A DNA stretch of 64,000 bases from Symploca sp. SIO1C2 (GTDB taxonomy: Bacteria; Cyanobacteriota; Cyanobacteriia; Cyanobacteriales; Coleofasciculaceae), in contig JAAHFP010000001.1 of NCBI GenBank assembly GCA_010672925.1, forward strand, positions 244,603 to 308,602. Direction: 5' to 3'. A model generated the notes under the pieces. The model was not told the DNA's origin and did no database searches. It saw only the letters and a list, made by a program, of their open reading frames with translations. The translations under genes were made by a program, and so were the position numbers. Positions 54,176 through 62,458 of the stretch are shown piece after piece (position 1 is the stretch's first letter; each line of letters opens with the position of its first letter).

Positions 54176-55261
54176 ATGAGCGTTGGTTACAAAGCGATTC
54201 AGTGGAATCGACAAAAAATTATTTACGACATTATTTTACTGACGACGGTTGGTTTATATATCTATGGCTTTATGGCTATAAGCCAAGCCATCAGTGGTGA
54301 TTTAGAGATTCGCGGCGTCAGAATTCGCGCCTATGGATCAGCAGCTTTTTTATTACTCCATGTCATCCTTTCCATTGGTCCGTTGAGTCGGCTAAGCCCC
54401 AAATTTTATCCCTTGCTGTTTAATCGACGGCACATGGGGGTCACCATGTTTTTTCTCGCCCTCATTCATGTAGTGGGGTTTGAGCCCAAAATCGCCAATT
54501 GGTCTCTACCCTTCTGGAACTTTGTGGGTGCTCTTACTTGGTATCACGACTACGGCAACCTCGACCCCTTGGTTAGCTTATTTGTGGGCAATAGCCACTA
54601 CGGTAGCTTTATTCTCTTTCCCTTTGAAATTTTGGGCGCGATCGCTTTAGTCATATTCTTTTTAATGGCAGCGACAAGTCACGACTTTTGGTTAGCGAAT
54701 CTCACTGCTCCAGTTTGGAAAGCCCTTCATATGGGAGTTTATCTCGCCTATGGACTATTGGTAGGCCATGTAGTCTTGGGAGCATTGCAAACTAATAAAC
54801 ATCCCTTTTTAAGTATTACTGTTTTAGTCGGGATGGTGTGGCTCTTGACTTTACACTTAATCGCAGGTTATCGGGAATTCCAGAAAGACAAGCAAACCTT
54901 CAACCCTACCGCTGACGGCTTTGTAGATATCGGCACTGTACAAGAGATCCCCGAATACCGCGCCAAGGTGGTTACTATTAGCGGTGAACGAGTGGCAGTA
55001 TTTAAGTATGACGGCAAAATCTCAGCGGTTTCCAATGTCTGTCAGCACCAAAATGGACCATTAGGGGAAGGCAAAATCCTTGATGGTTGTATCACCTGTC
55101 CCTGGCATGGCTATCAGTACTTTCCTGATTCTGGAGCATCTCCACCTCCTTTCCACGAACAAGTGCCGACTTTTGATGTGAAAGTAGTAGGCGATCGCAT
55201 TTTTGTACGAGCAATTCCCCATCCTGCTGGTACGCCAGTTGATCCTGCGGTTATTTCCTAG
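54176..55261 (+). CDS. Ferric-reductase-like transmembrane protein fused to a Rieske domain
   Basis: Residues 15-232 of this 361-residue protein form a ferric-reductase/cytochrome b-type six-helix module with conserved His at 62, 86, 98, 185 and 198, which can ligate haem. Residues 245-350 are a Rieske [2Fe-2S] domain with Cys289-x-His291 (VCQHQNGPLG) and Cys308-x2-His311 (CPWHGYQY). The Rieske part resembles ferredoxin-type (NirD/BphF-like) domains on the cytoplasmic side. The combination suggests transmembrane electron transfer from a soluble donor through the cluster to haem. The final acceptor is unknown. No flavin domain is present, unlike classical ferric reductases. Confidence 0.88.
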   Translation: MSVGYKAIQWNRQKIIYDIILLTTVGLYIYGFMAISQAISGDLEIRGVRIRAYGSAAFLLLHVILSIGPLSRLSPKFYPLLFNRRHMGVTMFFLALIHVVGFEPKIANWSLPFWNFVGALTWYHDYGNLDPLVSLFVGNSHYGSFILFPFEILGAIALVIFFLMAATSHDFWLANLTAPVWKALHMGVYLAYGLLVGHVVLGALQTNKHPFLSITVLVGMVWLLTLHLIAGYREFQKDKQTFNPTADGFVDIGTVQEIPEYRAKVVTISGERVAVFKYDGKISAVSNVCQHQNGPLGEGKILDGCITCPWHGYQYFPDSGASPPPFHEQVPTFDVKVVGDRIFVRAIPHPAGTPVDPAVIS

Positions 55262-55420
55262 AGTTGAAAATAGACGCTCCAGACGCGGAGAAATTAATTT
55301 TCATGCATGGTGGTGAATTTTTCAATTGTGACTGTCTCGAAGTTCCCCCTCCTTGGAGGGGTTAGGGGTGGGTTCTACCTTATGCCTTGTTTCTTTAAAG
55401 ACTTGGGCTGGTATGAATTC

Positions 55421-55453
55421 AATCTAAAATCTAAAATCTAAAATCTAAAATCT
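55421..55453. repeat. AATCTAA heptamer, 4.7 copies
   Basis: Exact head-to-tail units end one base before the ATG of the next gene, so they occupy the place of its ribosome-binding site. The same heptamer lies upstream of the ATP-grasp fusion gene. Confidence 0.9.
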
Positions 55454-55454
55454 C

Positions 55455-56198
55455 ATGGATGAGTTTTACATCAACTATGCTTCTGTACCATCTAGCTATC
55501 GGCGCTTTTTAATCAAGTTTATTCCACTACTAGTGTTGGGGGTAATTGCATTTGCTCTGATTTTACCCAAGGTACATGACCAGTTCAACGCGGGCAAAAT
55601 TAACGGATCCGTAGAGTTAGAAGGCTTGCTAGTCGGGGAACCTGTACCGCATCTAATTGTACCCCGCTCTGGTGACCTAACCTCTAGCGTTCCTTTTTCC
55701 CGGTATCTCTTGTCCGGACTTGGTAAGACTTCTCCTAAGCCAGCTGTGTTAGAACAGATAGGTAAATGGGTCAAACTCAGCGGCTCAGTGGTATCCCGTA
55801 ATCACCTTTCAGTGATTGCAGTGCGTTCAGCAGAAGCGATCACTCCACCGAATGATGTAACTCTTACCCCCAATGCTGGAACTTCTCTAGGAGAATATTC
55901 CCTAACCGGTGAGATCCTTGACGGCAAATGTTACCCTGGTGTGATGAAGCCGGGACAGTCTAAAACCCATCGAGCCTGTGCCATTCGTTGCATTAGTGGA
56001 GGAGTGCCTGCGGTCTTTCGAGTAGAGAATAACCGTAACGATTTGATGTATTTTCTACTAGCAGACGAACAGGGGCAAGCTGTAAACGATCGCATTCTCA
56101 ACTTAGTTGCCGATCCGATTCGGATTACAGGGAAAGTAATCCAATATGACGACATGTTTGTTATACAGGCAGACCCTTCTAGCTACGAACGTGTGTAA
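55455..56198 (+). CDS. Membrane-anchored extracytoplasmic protein with Cys motif
   Basis: The 247-residue protein has one membrane segment (about 19-40, FLIKFIPLLVLGVIAFALIL). Two OB-like extracytoplasmic modules follow: KINGSVELEGLLVGEPVPHLIV near residue 48 and YSLTGEILDGKCYPGVMKPGQSKTHRACAIRCISGGVP near residue 148. The second module has Cys-x3-G-x-M and HRACAIRC, a motif with three Cys and one His that could bind a cofactor or form disulfides. It follows the Rieske fusion and is likely the fourth component of that membrane redox set. The start lacks a Shine-Dalgarno because a heptamer repeat abuts it. Confidence 0.7.
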   Translation: MDEFYINYASVPSSYRRFLIKFIPLLVLGVIAFALILPKVHDQFNAGKINGSVELEGLLVGEPVPHLIVPRSGDLTSSVPFSRYLLSGLGKTSPKPAVLEQIGKWVKLSGSVVSRNHLSVIAVRSAEAITPPNDVTLTPNAGTSLGEYSLTGEILDGKCYPGVMKPGQSKTHRACAIRCISGGVPAVFRVENNRNDLMYFLLADEQGQAVNDRILNLVADPIRITGKVIQYDDMFVIQADPSSYERV

Positions 56199-56272
56199 AG
56201 GCTAAGCAAGGCCAAAATAACCACCCATTTGAGAGCAATAGAAAGCCTACTCTATAAACATTTTGAATTTTG

Positions 56273-56304
56273 TTTGCGTAGCATGGTGAGCAAAGCGAAG
56301 CAAA
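56273..56304 (-). repeat. Dispersed 31-bp repeat, copy 3 of 3 (inverted)
   Basis: TTTGCGTAGCATGGTGAGCA followed by AAGCGAAGCAA is the reverse complement of 1366-1396 with one mismatch. TTTTGAATTTTGAATT units follow. Confidence 0.75.
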
Positions 56305-56341
56305 TTTTGAATTTTGAATTCCGCGTAGCGGTACTAGTCCC

Positions 56342-57349
56342 ATGAATGCAAGTTCTCTCGGATCGCGAATTAATCCCAAATTGATGCTCGTAGTCTCACG
56401 AGCAATGGTAGCTCTCCGTCCCTCCCTAATTGCTTTTTTAATTGCCAATGCCCAAATACTCAGCGGCGGAATGGATACCCCTATCTCTTTTTGCAATGTC
56501 CTCTTTGTAGGCAACCTCTGTGCAGCTTTAGTAGTGTTGTCCTGGTTTGGCGTATCATCAATTATCCAAGACTTGCGCCAAACCCCCCCGAAAATTTTAA
56601 TCGGGTTGTTTATCAATGGTTGCCTAGCATCACTGCTGTCAGCTCTGATTTTTGTTGGCTTGAATTACACAATGGTCACCAATGCCGTGCTATTGGCACG
56701 CCTTGGTCCGATCCTCTACGCTTTAGCTGGAGCCTTAATCTTTGGGAAGGTGATCCGGAAGTGGGAGTGGCTTGGCTTCTCCTTGATTGGTGTGGGAATT
56801 TTAGCAATTCTGTTAATCAGTACTAACTTTCAATTTAATCGTGGTGACTTGTTGATTTTGGCATCTAGCTTCGTGTATGCCATTACATCAATCATCGGTA
56901 AATTGATGCTGGCTAAAGATACGCCGTTGCGAACCGTGGTCTTTACTCGTAATTTTGTTTCTTCGATCATTTTCTTTGCGATCGCAAGTATTGTCTTTGG
57001 TCCAGAGCATTTTTCGGAAACCTTTGCCGGACAGCTATGGATTGTTATGTCTATTTATGCCCTAATTCTAATCGTACTGGGTCAGTTTCTCTGGTATGCT
57101 GCCTTGGGTCGCTTAGATTCGAGGGTGGTAGGTAAATGGACTTCTGCTACTCCTATTTTTGGTGTTATTTTTGCCTTTTTCCTGAATGGAGAACGTCCTA
57201 ATGAGATTCAGGTTATAGCATTTGTGGTGATTATGATTGGTATTTGGATTACCACTTTGGGTAAACAGATGCCTCTGAAACCTGAAGAAAAAGACATGGC
57301 TACTCAAGAACTGGCTGTTAAGGGAGAGAGTACGGCAAATGCGACTTAA
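56342..57349 (+). CDS. EamA/DMT-family permease
   Basis: The 335-residue protein has ten membrane segments in two EamA repeats: the first ends GLNYTMVTNAVLLARLGPILYALAGALIFG and the second ends with LGQFLWYAALGRLDSRVVGKWTSATPIFGVIFAFFLNGE. Both carry the usual family pattern. EamA proteins export amino acids, nucleotides or other metabolites or import sugars/phosphates. Its place between the redox set and a GshB-like ligase suggests that it exports the product of the neighbouring enzymes; this is inference. A charged C-terminal tail of about 30 residues is extra. Confidence 0.88.
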   Translation: MNASSLGSRINPKLMLVVSRAMVALRPSLIAFLIANAQILSGGMDTPISFCNVLFVGNLCAALVVLSWFGVSSIIQDLRQTPPKILIGLFINGCLASLLSALIFVGLNYTMVTNAVLLARLGPILYALAGALIFGKVIRKWEWLGFSLIGVGILAILLISTNFQFNRGDLLILASSFVYAITSIIGKLMLAKDTPLRTVVFTRNFVSSIIFFAIASIVFGPEHFSETFAGQLWIVMSIYALILIVLGQFLWYAALGRLDSRVVGKWTSATPIFGVIFAFFLNGERPNEIQVIAFVVIMIGIWITTLGKQMPLKPEEKDMATQELAVKGESTANAT

Positions 57350-57487
57350 GATGTGTTAGGTGTTAGATAATGAATTTTCAAGTTATTTTCAAAAGTTTTA
57401 TCGATAATTAAAATTATTTTTTTAGAATAATCTATACGTGAATTAAGGTAATTACTCATTATTAATTATTAATTATTAATTCCTGCT

Positions 57488-58495
57488 ATGAAACTTCTGA
57501 GTATTTGTGAACCAACTCAATATGGTAGTCCATCATCAGAAATACCGATTTTCTATCAACGGCTTGCCCTTGACCCCAGAGTTGAATTTTACCATATGCC
57601 AACGTCCCTGGTTTTTGCTGAGCAGTTGCCCAAAGTTCAGGTAAAGTCTGTAGAGGAAAAGTTAACCTACGAAGAATTTTTGGTCTTGAGTAATGCGGCT
57701 GAAGACTGGATCGATTTAGAAAACATTGATCTGGTATTTTGTCGAACATTGAAACCATTTCCGACCGGCTACCTAGACCAATTAGCTACATGGGAGAAGT
57801 TTACTCGCTTTGCCAACTGCCCATCCCAAAAAAAAGAGCAAATCAAACCTGATTTTTTATTCAAGGTAGCCAAGGAGTATATTCCAGAAGCACTTATTAC
57901 TAATGAATGGACACAAGCTTTAGAATTTTTCGAGCAGTTTCAGATAGTGGTAGCGAAACAGGCCAATAGCTGTGGTGGCAGGGGAGTGTTCAAAATTTGG
58001 TATCAAAACGGTGTCTTCCAGGTGGATAACTTTTTGAAGGGGACACGAGCATTTACACAGTTTTCTGAGGTGATGAGCTATCTCCAAGAGGGACAAATTA
58101 CTCCCATACAATTCTTTCGTTATCTCCGTCGCACTGATGCAGGGGATAAACGCATTGTTGTCGTAGGCGGCGAAATCTATGGTGCCTATCTGCGGCGCTC
58201 AAAAAGTGGCCATTGGATCAACAATGTTGGCTTTGATGGAGAATGTACCCTCGCAGATATTACTAAAGAAGAAGTAGAAGCCATCGAACATACAGTCGGT
58301 CATTATCAGACAATGGGACTGCATACTTTGGGCTATGATTTTTTATTAGATGATGATGGAACTTGGATTATTAGTGAAATCAATGCAGGAAATATTGGTG
58401 GGTTTGCCCGTTTAGAATTTTTGACAGGACAACCTATAATGGATCGCCTTGTTTGCTGGTTAATTGAATATGCCCAGCGTTCTCCAGGGAATTAG
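57488..58495 (+). CDS. GshB-like ATP-grasp ligase
   Basis: The 335-residue protein resembles prokaryotic glutathione synthetase. The N-terminal pre-ATP-grasp part includes LVFCRTLKPFPTGYLDQLA. The ATP-binding segment VVAKQANSCGGRGVFKIW follows at 153-171, then RRTDAGDKRIVVVGGEIYGAYLRRSKSG, and the metal-binding end DDDGTWIISEINAGNIGGF (residues 295-313). Glutathione synthetase itself has an NVTSPTG ending, so this is a relative with a different carboxylate or amine substrate. It probably joins an amino acid or thiol compound in the same pathway as the nearby GNAT and dioxygenase genes. The ATG at 57488 has no strong Shine-Dalgarno. Confidence 0.8.
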   Translation: MKLLSICEPTQYGSPSSEIPIFYQRLALDPRVEFYHMPTSLVFAEQLPKVQVKSVEEKLTYEEFLVLSNAAEDWIDLENIDLVFCRTLKPFPTGYLDQLATWEKFTRFANCPSQKKEQIKPDFLFKVAKEYIPEALITNEWTQALEFFEQFQIVVAKQANSCGGRGVFKIWYQNGVFQVDNFLKGTRAFTQFSEVMSYLQEGQITPIQFFRYLRRTDAGDKRIVVVGGEIYGAYLRRSKSGHWINNVGFDGECTLADITKEEVEAIEHTVGHYQTMGLHTLGYDFLLDDDGTWIISEINAGNIGGFARLEFLTGQPIMDRLVCWLIEYAQRSPGN

Positions 58496-58571
58496 TTTTT
58501 TGTTTTTTGTTTCTGGCTTCTTTTTGGACTGAAGTCCTACTACTGCTTATTACTTATTACTTATTTTTAAA

Positions 58572-59072
58572 ATGTCTCCCTTAAATATTCGTCCAGCAGA
58601 ACAAAAAGATTATGGCGCGATCGCATCGATTTATAATGAAGCGATAGCTTATGGTGGCATCACCATGGACAGTCAGGCCTACACAGCAGAGAATATTCAG
58701 AGGATTGTCCAAAAAATGGATTCCCGAGAAGCGCTATTCATAGCAGAAATTGCCCAAAAGACAATAGGATGGGGAATTATTAAACGCTATAGCGATCGCC
58801 TGGGATATCAGGTCTGCTGTGAGACTTCCATTTATCTCACGTTTTCCGCAACTGGTCAAGGTTATGGCAAAGCTCTACAAACAGTGCTGATGGAAAAAGT
58901 TGCTGACTATGGCTACCATCATATCGTAGCAAAGATTTTAGCCGCTAATCAAGGCAGTATTCGATTCCATCAAAAATTTGGCTTTGAGGTCGTAGGCATT
59001 CAAAAAGAAATTGGATTTGTTAATGGAACTTGGCATGATGTTGTGATTATGCAATGTCTCTTAGGTGGTTAG
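58572..59072 (+). CDS. GNAT N-acetyltransferase, phosphinothricin-acetyltransferase-like
   Basis: The 166-residue protein matches the PAT/YncA group: NIRPAEQKDYGAIASIYNEAI, the GITMDSQ segment, acetyl-CoA loop TGQGYGKALQTVLMEKVADYG, and AANQGSIRFHQKFGFEVVGIQKEIGFVNGTWHDVVIMQ. Enzymes of this group acetylate the amino group of amino acids or their analogues, including methionine sulfoximine/sulfone and phosphinothricin. It lies 76 bases after the GshB-like ligase gene and before a cysteine-dioxygenase-like gene, so N-acetylation of an amino-acid-derived product is plausible. Confidence 0.85.
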   Translation: MSPLNIRPAEQKDYGAIASIYNEAIAYGGITMDSQAYTAENIQRIVQKMDSREALFIAEIAQKTIGWGIIKRYSDRLGYQVCCETSIYLTFSATGQGYGKALQTVLMEKVADYGYHHIVAKILAANQGSIRFHQKFGFEVVGIQKEIGFVNGTWHDVVIMQCLLGG

Positions 59073-59082
59073 TCATTTGTTA

Positions 59083-59124
59083 TTGGTCATTGGTCATTGG
59101 TCATTGGTCATTGGTCATTGGTCA
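59083..59124. repeat. TTGGTCA heptamer, six exact copies
   Basis: Six perfect units immediately after the GNAT gene. An ACCTACC heptamer array (AACACCTACCACCTACCACC) follows at about 59144-59172. Confidence 0.95.
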
Positions 59125-59360
59125 ATCGTGGAATGAGTTTAACTAACACCTACCACCTACCACCTACCACCTCTTCCTCATCTGCACTTCAGAAAAATTT
59201 AGTTGATTCTTAATAAATTCTCAGTTTAGAAAATTATGGTATTGATTATAGACACCCTATCTTCAGAGAGATTAAGAACATTTGGTAAATGTTATTTTAG
59301 TTTATCGATATTAGCAGGGTTCTGATTGTAGATCTAGATTATAATGTGAGGTTTTTAATA

Positions 59361-60122
59361 ATGATGCAAGCACTTTTAGAAGCTACAAACATTAACCCAA
59401 TTGAAACCTATCCTGTAAGTCTTCAAAAACTGATTAGCAAACTACAGAAAACGACTGACCTCACACCAGCTCAAGTCAAAGAATTTGTCATCGAAGCCAG
59501 TATTTCTCAGGAAGATTTAATGCCTTGGGCAGATTTCCAGCACCCAGTAACCGATAGCTATGGTCGTAAACTAGTATTTGACGGTGGGCATTTTGAGATT
59601 ATGGCCATGTCTTGGTTGCCAGGAGATTTTAGTGCCATTCACGATCACGGTGCTACCGAATGGGGAGCAGTTCAATGTTTTGGAGCAGCGGAGCATTACA
59701 TTTATAGTTTCGCTAAGGGAATGTTAGAACCTTTAAAACCGGCTCACTATCTTCCTGGCATGGTATATGCTGTTGATGATAACCTAATCCATCAGATGGG
59801 TAATCCTGGAAATAAACCTTTTTTGAGTCTCCATGTTTATGGTTGTCAGGAAATTCAGGAATCAATTACTGGTAATGCTCGTATTTTTGATTTGTTAGAA
59901 AACAGTATCCAGTACACTGATGGAGGCGTTTTCTTTTGCTTGCCGGAAACCAAAATTAATTACCGTTCCCAGGGTTTAGCAGCAGATCGAGAAACAACCT
60001 TAAAGCAACATTACTTAATGAGCGATCGCCTCCATCGTATTCTCAAAACACAAAAAAATGCTGACTTAGAGGAGAAGCTACTCCTTTTGCAGAGCCAAAT
60101 TCAGCAATTGAGCTCTAGGTGA
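59361..60122 (+). CDS. Cysteine-dioxygenase-family cupin, long form
   Basis: The 253-residue protein has an N-terminal helical region and a thiol-dioxygenase cupin: AIHDHGATEWGAVQCFG (His94, His96), NLIHQMGNP (His144) and SLHVYG with Tyr160. A C-terminal helical extension of about 90 residues follows. The HDHG motif matches bacterial CDO and related 3-mercaptopropionate dioxygenases, which oxidise thiols to sulfinates. GAGG lies about 10 bases before the ATG at 59361 (or 59364). With the short cupin at 52455 it brackets the ligase/acetyltransferase genes. Confidence 0.85.
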   Translation: MMQALLEATNINPIETYPVSLQKLISKLQKTTDLTPAQVKEFVIEASISQEDLMPWADFQHPVTDSYGRKLVFDGGHFEIMAMSWLPGDFSAIHDHGATEWGAVQCFGAAEHYIYSFAKGMLEPLKPAHYLPGMVYAVDDNLIHQMGNPGNKPFLSLHVYGCQEIQESITGNARIFDLLENSIQYTDGGVFFCLPETKINYRSQGLAADRETTLKQHYLMSDRLHRILKTQKNADLEEKLLLLQSQIQQLSSR

Positions 60123-60294
60123 GGCACTTCCACTGCTATAGCCTCAACTTAGCGGGGCTCCTTTATCCGGTATATAGAGAAGCTAGAGTGTCCCTGTCGT
60201 CCCATAGGATAGACACGATTTACTTCGTGGTAATATCTTAATCTGATTGACAGGGAAACAAATTTGCGGAGATCGGATAAAAGGAGTTAGCACA

Positions 60295-61428
60295 GTGAAA
60301 CTAGCTGATTGGATTGGCTTTCTCTGCTTGATTATTGCTTTATTTATCATGTGGCAGTTCCGACAGATACTGCTACTGATTTTTACGGCAGTTGTTCTGG
60401 CAACTGCTCTTAATGATTTGGTACGAAGGCTAACACAGAGGTTCCGTATCCGACGAAATTGGGCTGTCTTCTTAGTTCTCACTTTGCTGCTAGTGTTCGG
60501 TATTTTGTTTGTTGGCTTGGTAATGCCACCTTTTATCGGACAGTTTCAAGAATTAATTAAACAAGGTCAATTAGAGTTTGAAGACTTATATAATTGGGTT
60601 CGTCAACAAATCGAAAATCCCCCTGAATGGTTTTCAGAACAGGATTTACGACTACCCAGTCTTTCTGAATTAACCCAGCAAATAGGACCTTTAGCCCAAA
60701 ATCTGCTAGGGAACTTTTTCGCCTTTTTCTCTGACTCTCTGACAACTGTACTACAGCTGTTGCTAGTAATTGTATTAACCATCATGTTGTTGGTAAATCC
60801 CCTAGCTTACCGACAATTAGTAGTACGATTATTTCCTTCCTTCTATCGGCGACGAGCTGAGATAATTTTCTCGGAGTGCGAAATTGCCCTGATCAATTGG
60901 ATGGGAGGCATTCTCCTTAACTCTGTATTTATTGCCACCTTAAGTGGCATGGGTTTGTTTTTTTTGGTGCGCGTCCCGTTTGTACTGGCTCATGCACTCT
61001 TGGCAGGGGTATTCAACTTAGTTCCCAATATTGGTCCGGCTTTGAGTGTGGTGTTTCCCTTGCTAGTTGCAGACTCTCCCTGGAAGGCTCTTGGTATTAT
61101 CCTTCTCTATCTATTCATCCAAAATCTAGAAAGTTACTGGTTTGGTCCGATGGTGATGCAAAAGCAGGTCTCCCTACTGCCTGGGGTGACTCTGAGTGCT
61201 CAGCTCTTTTTTGCCAGTTTCTTCGGTTTTTTGGGGTTGGTGCTAGCACTACCCCTGACGGTAGTTGTCAAAACTTGGATTGAAGAAGCCTTTATTAAGG
61301 ATGTTTTAGATCAATGGCAGGGTAATTCAGCTCAGTTAGCAGTGCTTGAACCAGTAACGGATCCGATAATACCTACAGAACCTTCAGCATCTGAAGAGGA
61401 ATCGGATTTTGTTGAGAGTGGGGAATAG
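60295..61428 (+). CDS. AI-2E (PerM) family permease, copy 2
   Basis: The 377-residue protein has the PerM arrangement: N-terminal membrane pairs (WIGFLCLIIALFIMWQF; LLLIFTAVVLATALNDL), a soluble loop (about 80-140), and HALLAGVFNLVPNIGPALSVVFPLL as the family signature. This is followed by QNLESYWFGPMVM. The GTG at 60295 has a strong AAGGAG site nine bases upstream and is preferred to an in-frame ATG 48 bases earlier with no such site. It is only moderately similar to the family member at 43107-44216, so it is not a recent duplicate. The acidic C-terminus is extra. Confidence 0.88.
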   Translation: MKLADWIGFLCLIIALFIMWQFRQILLLIFTAVVLATALNDLVRRLTQRFRIRRNWAVFLVLTLLLVFGILFVGLVMPPFIGQFQELIKQGQLEFEDLYNWVRQQIENPPEWFSEQDLRLPSLSELTQQIGPLAQNLLGNFFAFFSDSLTTVLQLLLVIVLTIMLLVNPLAYRQLVVRLFPSFYRRRAEIIFSECEIALINWMGGILLNSVFIATLSGMGLFFLVRVPFVLAHALLAGVFNLVPNIGPALSVVFPLLVADSPWKALGIILLYLFIQNLESYWFGPMVMQKQVSLLPGVTLSAQLFFASFFGFLGLVLALPLTVVVKTWIEEAFIKDVLDQWQGNSAQLAVLEPVTDPIIPTEPSASEEESDFVESGE

Positions 61429-61591
61429 GGAATGGAGAATTAAGAATGGAGAATGGAGAAATGATCAGGGATGTAAATTAGGTGGATGATTCTTTTGGCG
61501 ATTATCGCTAATCTTATAGGGAATAGATGTGTTCTAGTAACTATACCTCAGCATCATCAACCTGTAGCCTCTTCATTCCCGTAGTAGTACT

Positions 61592-62389
61592 ATGAGTCTA
61601 AAACTAACGATTATTGCGACAACTGCTTGGCTAACTACCATCAGCCTGGGTAGCAGCGCCAGTGCTGAAAATTTGCAGCATGTCCAACAGTTACTCAACA
61701 CTAAAGACTGTGCAGAATGTGATCTCAGAGATGCCGGTCTCACTTTGACGGATTTAGCCGGTGCTAACTTAAGTGGAGCAGATCTGACTCATGCCAATCT
61801 CAGTCGTGCTAACTTAAGTGGAGCAGACCTCACCGGTGCGAATTTGACTGGTGCTTCTCTCAATGGAGCGAATTTGACTGGTGCTTCTCTCAATGGAGCT
61901 TCTCTCAATGGTACAGATCTTAGGGATGCTTATCTAGGAGGTGCTCAATTATTCGGAGTCAACCTCCAAGCTGCTAATGTGCGAGGAGCGGTTGGTATCC
62001 CTCATTACGCTGGAACTCATAAGGACTTCTATGCTTGGGGGGCAGTTGAAGCCCAAAGAGGTAACCACAATGTAGCGATCGCCAATTATAATCGCTCATT
62101 GTCTCTTAAGCCAGACTTTGCTCCGGCATTCCTCGGACGTGGAGTAGCCCGCTTTGAGCTAGGAGATGAGTCAGGTGCTGCTCAAGATGCCCAAATAGCC
62201 TTAGCACTTTTTGAAGAACAAGGAGATACCGGAAACTATCAGAGAGCAAAATATCTAGTGGATGTTGTTGAACATCTTCAAGAAAGAGATCAAAAAGAAC
62301 CAGGAGGAGGTAATTCAGCTCTCTTCAAGATTGGGCAAGCTGCAGTATCTGTTGGCTCCTTTCTTTTACAATTCCTTTCTCCATTTTAA
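61592..62389 (+). CDS. Secreted pentapeptide-repeat/TPR protein
   Basis: The 265-residue precursor has a signal peptide (about 1-25). About 18 pentapeptide repeats (A-(D/N)-L-x-x type; residues 42-130; LSGADLTGANLTGASLNGAN) form a right-handed quadrilateral beta-helix. Two TPR-like helix pairs follow (about 145-225: YAWGAVEAQRGNHNVAIANYNRSLSLKPDFAPAFLGRGVARFELGD), and a hydrophobic C-terminal end. Before the repeats, KDCAECDLRDA has two Cys, a pattern common in cyanobacterial thylakoid-lumen/periplasmic pentapeptide proteins. The function is unknown. Confidence 0.85.
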   Translation: MSLKLTIIATTAWLTTISLGSSASAENLQHVQQLLNTKDCAECDLRDAGLTLTDLAGANLSGADLTHANLSRANLSGADLTGANLTGASLNGANLTGASLNGASLNGTDLRDAYLGGAQLFGVNLQAANVRGAVGIPHYAGTHKDFYAWGAVEAQRGNHNVAIANYNRSLSLKPDFAPAFLGRGVARFELGDESGAAQDAQIALALFEEQGDTGNYQRAKYLVDVVEHLQERDQKEPGGGNSALFKIGQAAVSVGSFLLQFLSPF

Positions 62390-62458
62390 TTTGCTGACCA
62401 AAAGCGAGTCTAATATACTCTAAACGGCTCACCTAGTTGGTAACGGAGGATTAAAAGA

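Noticed and set aside
59083..59172. Heptamer arrays as a possible CRISPR
   Set aside because: Units are 7 bp and contiguous without spacers; no cas genes are present.
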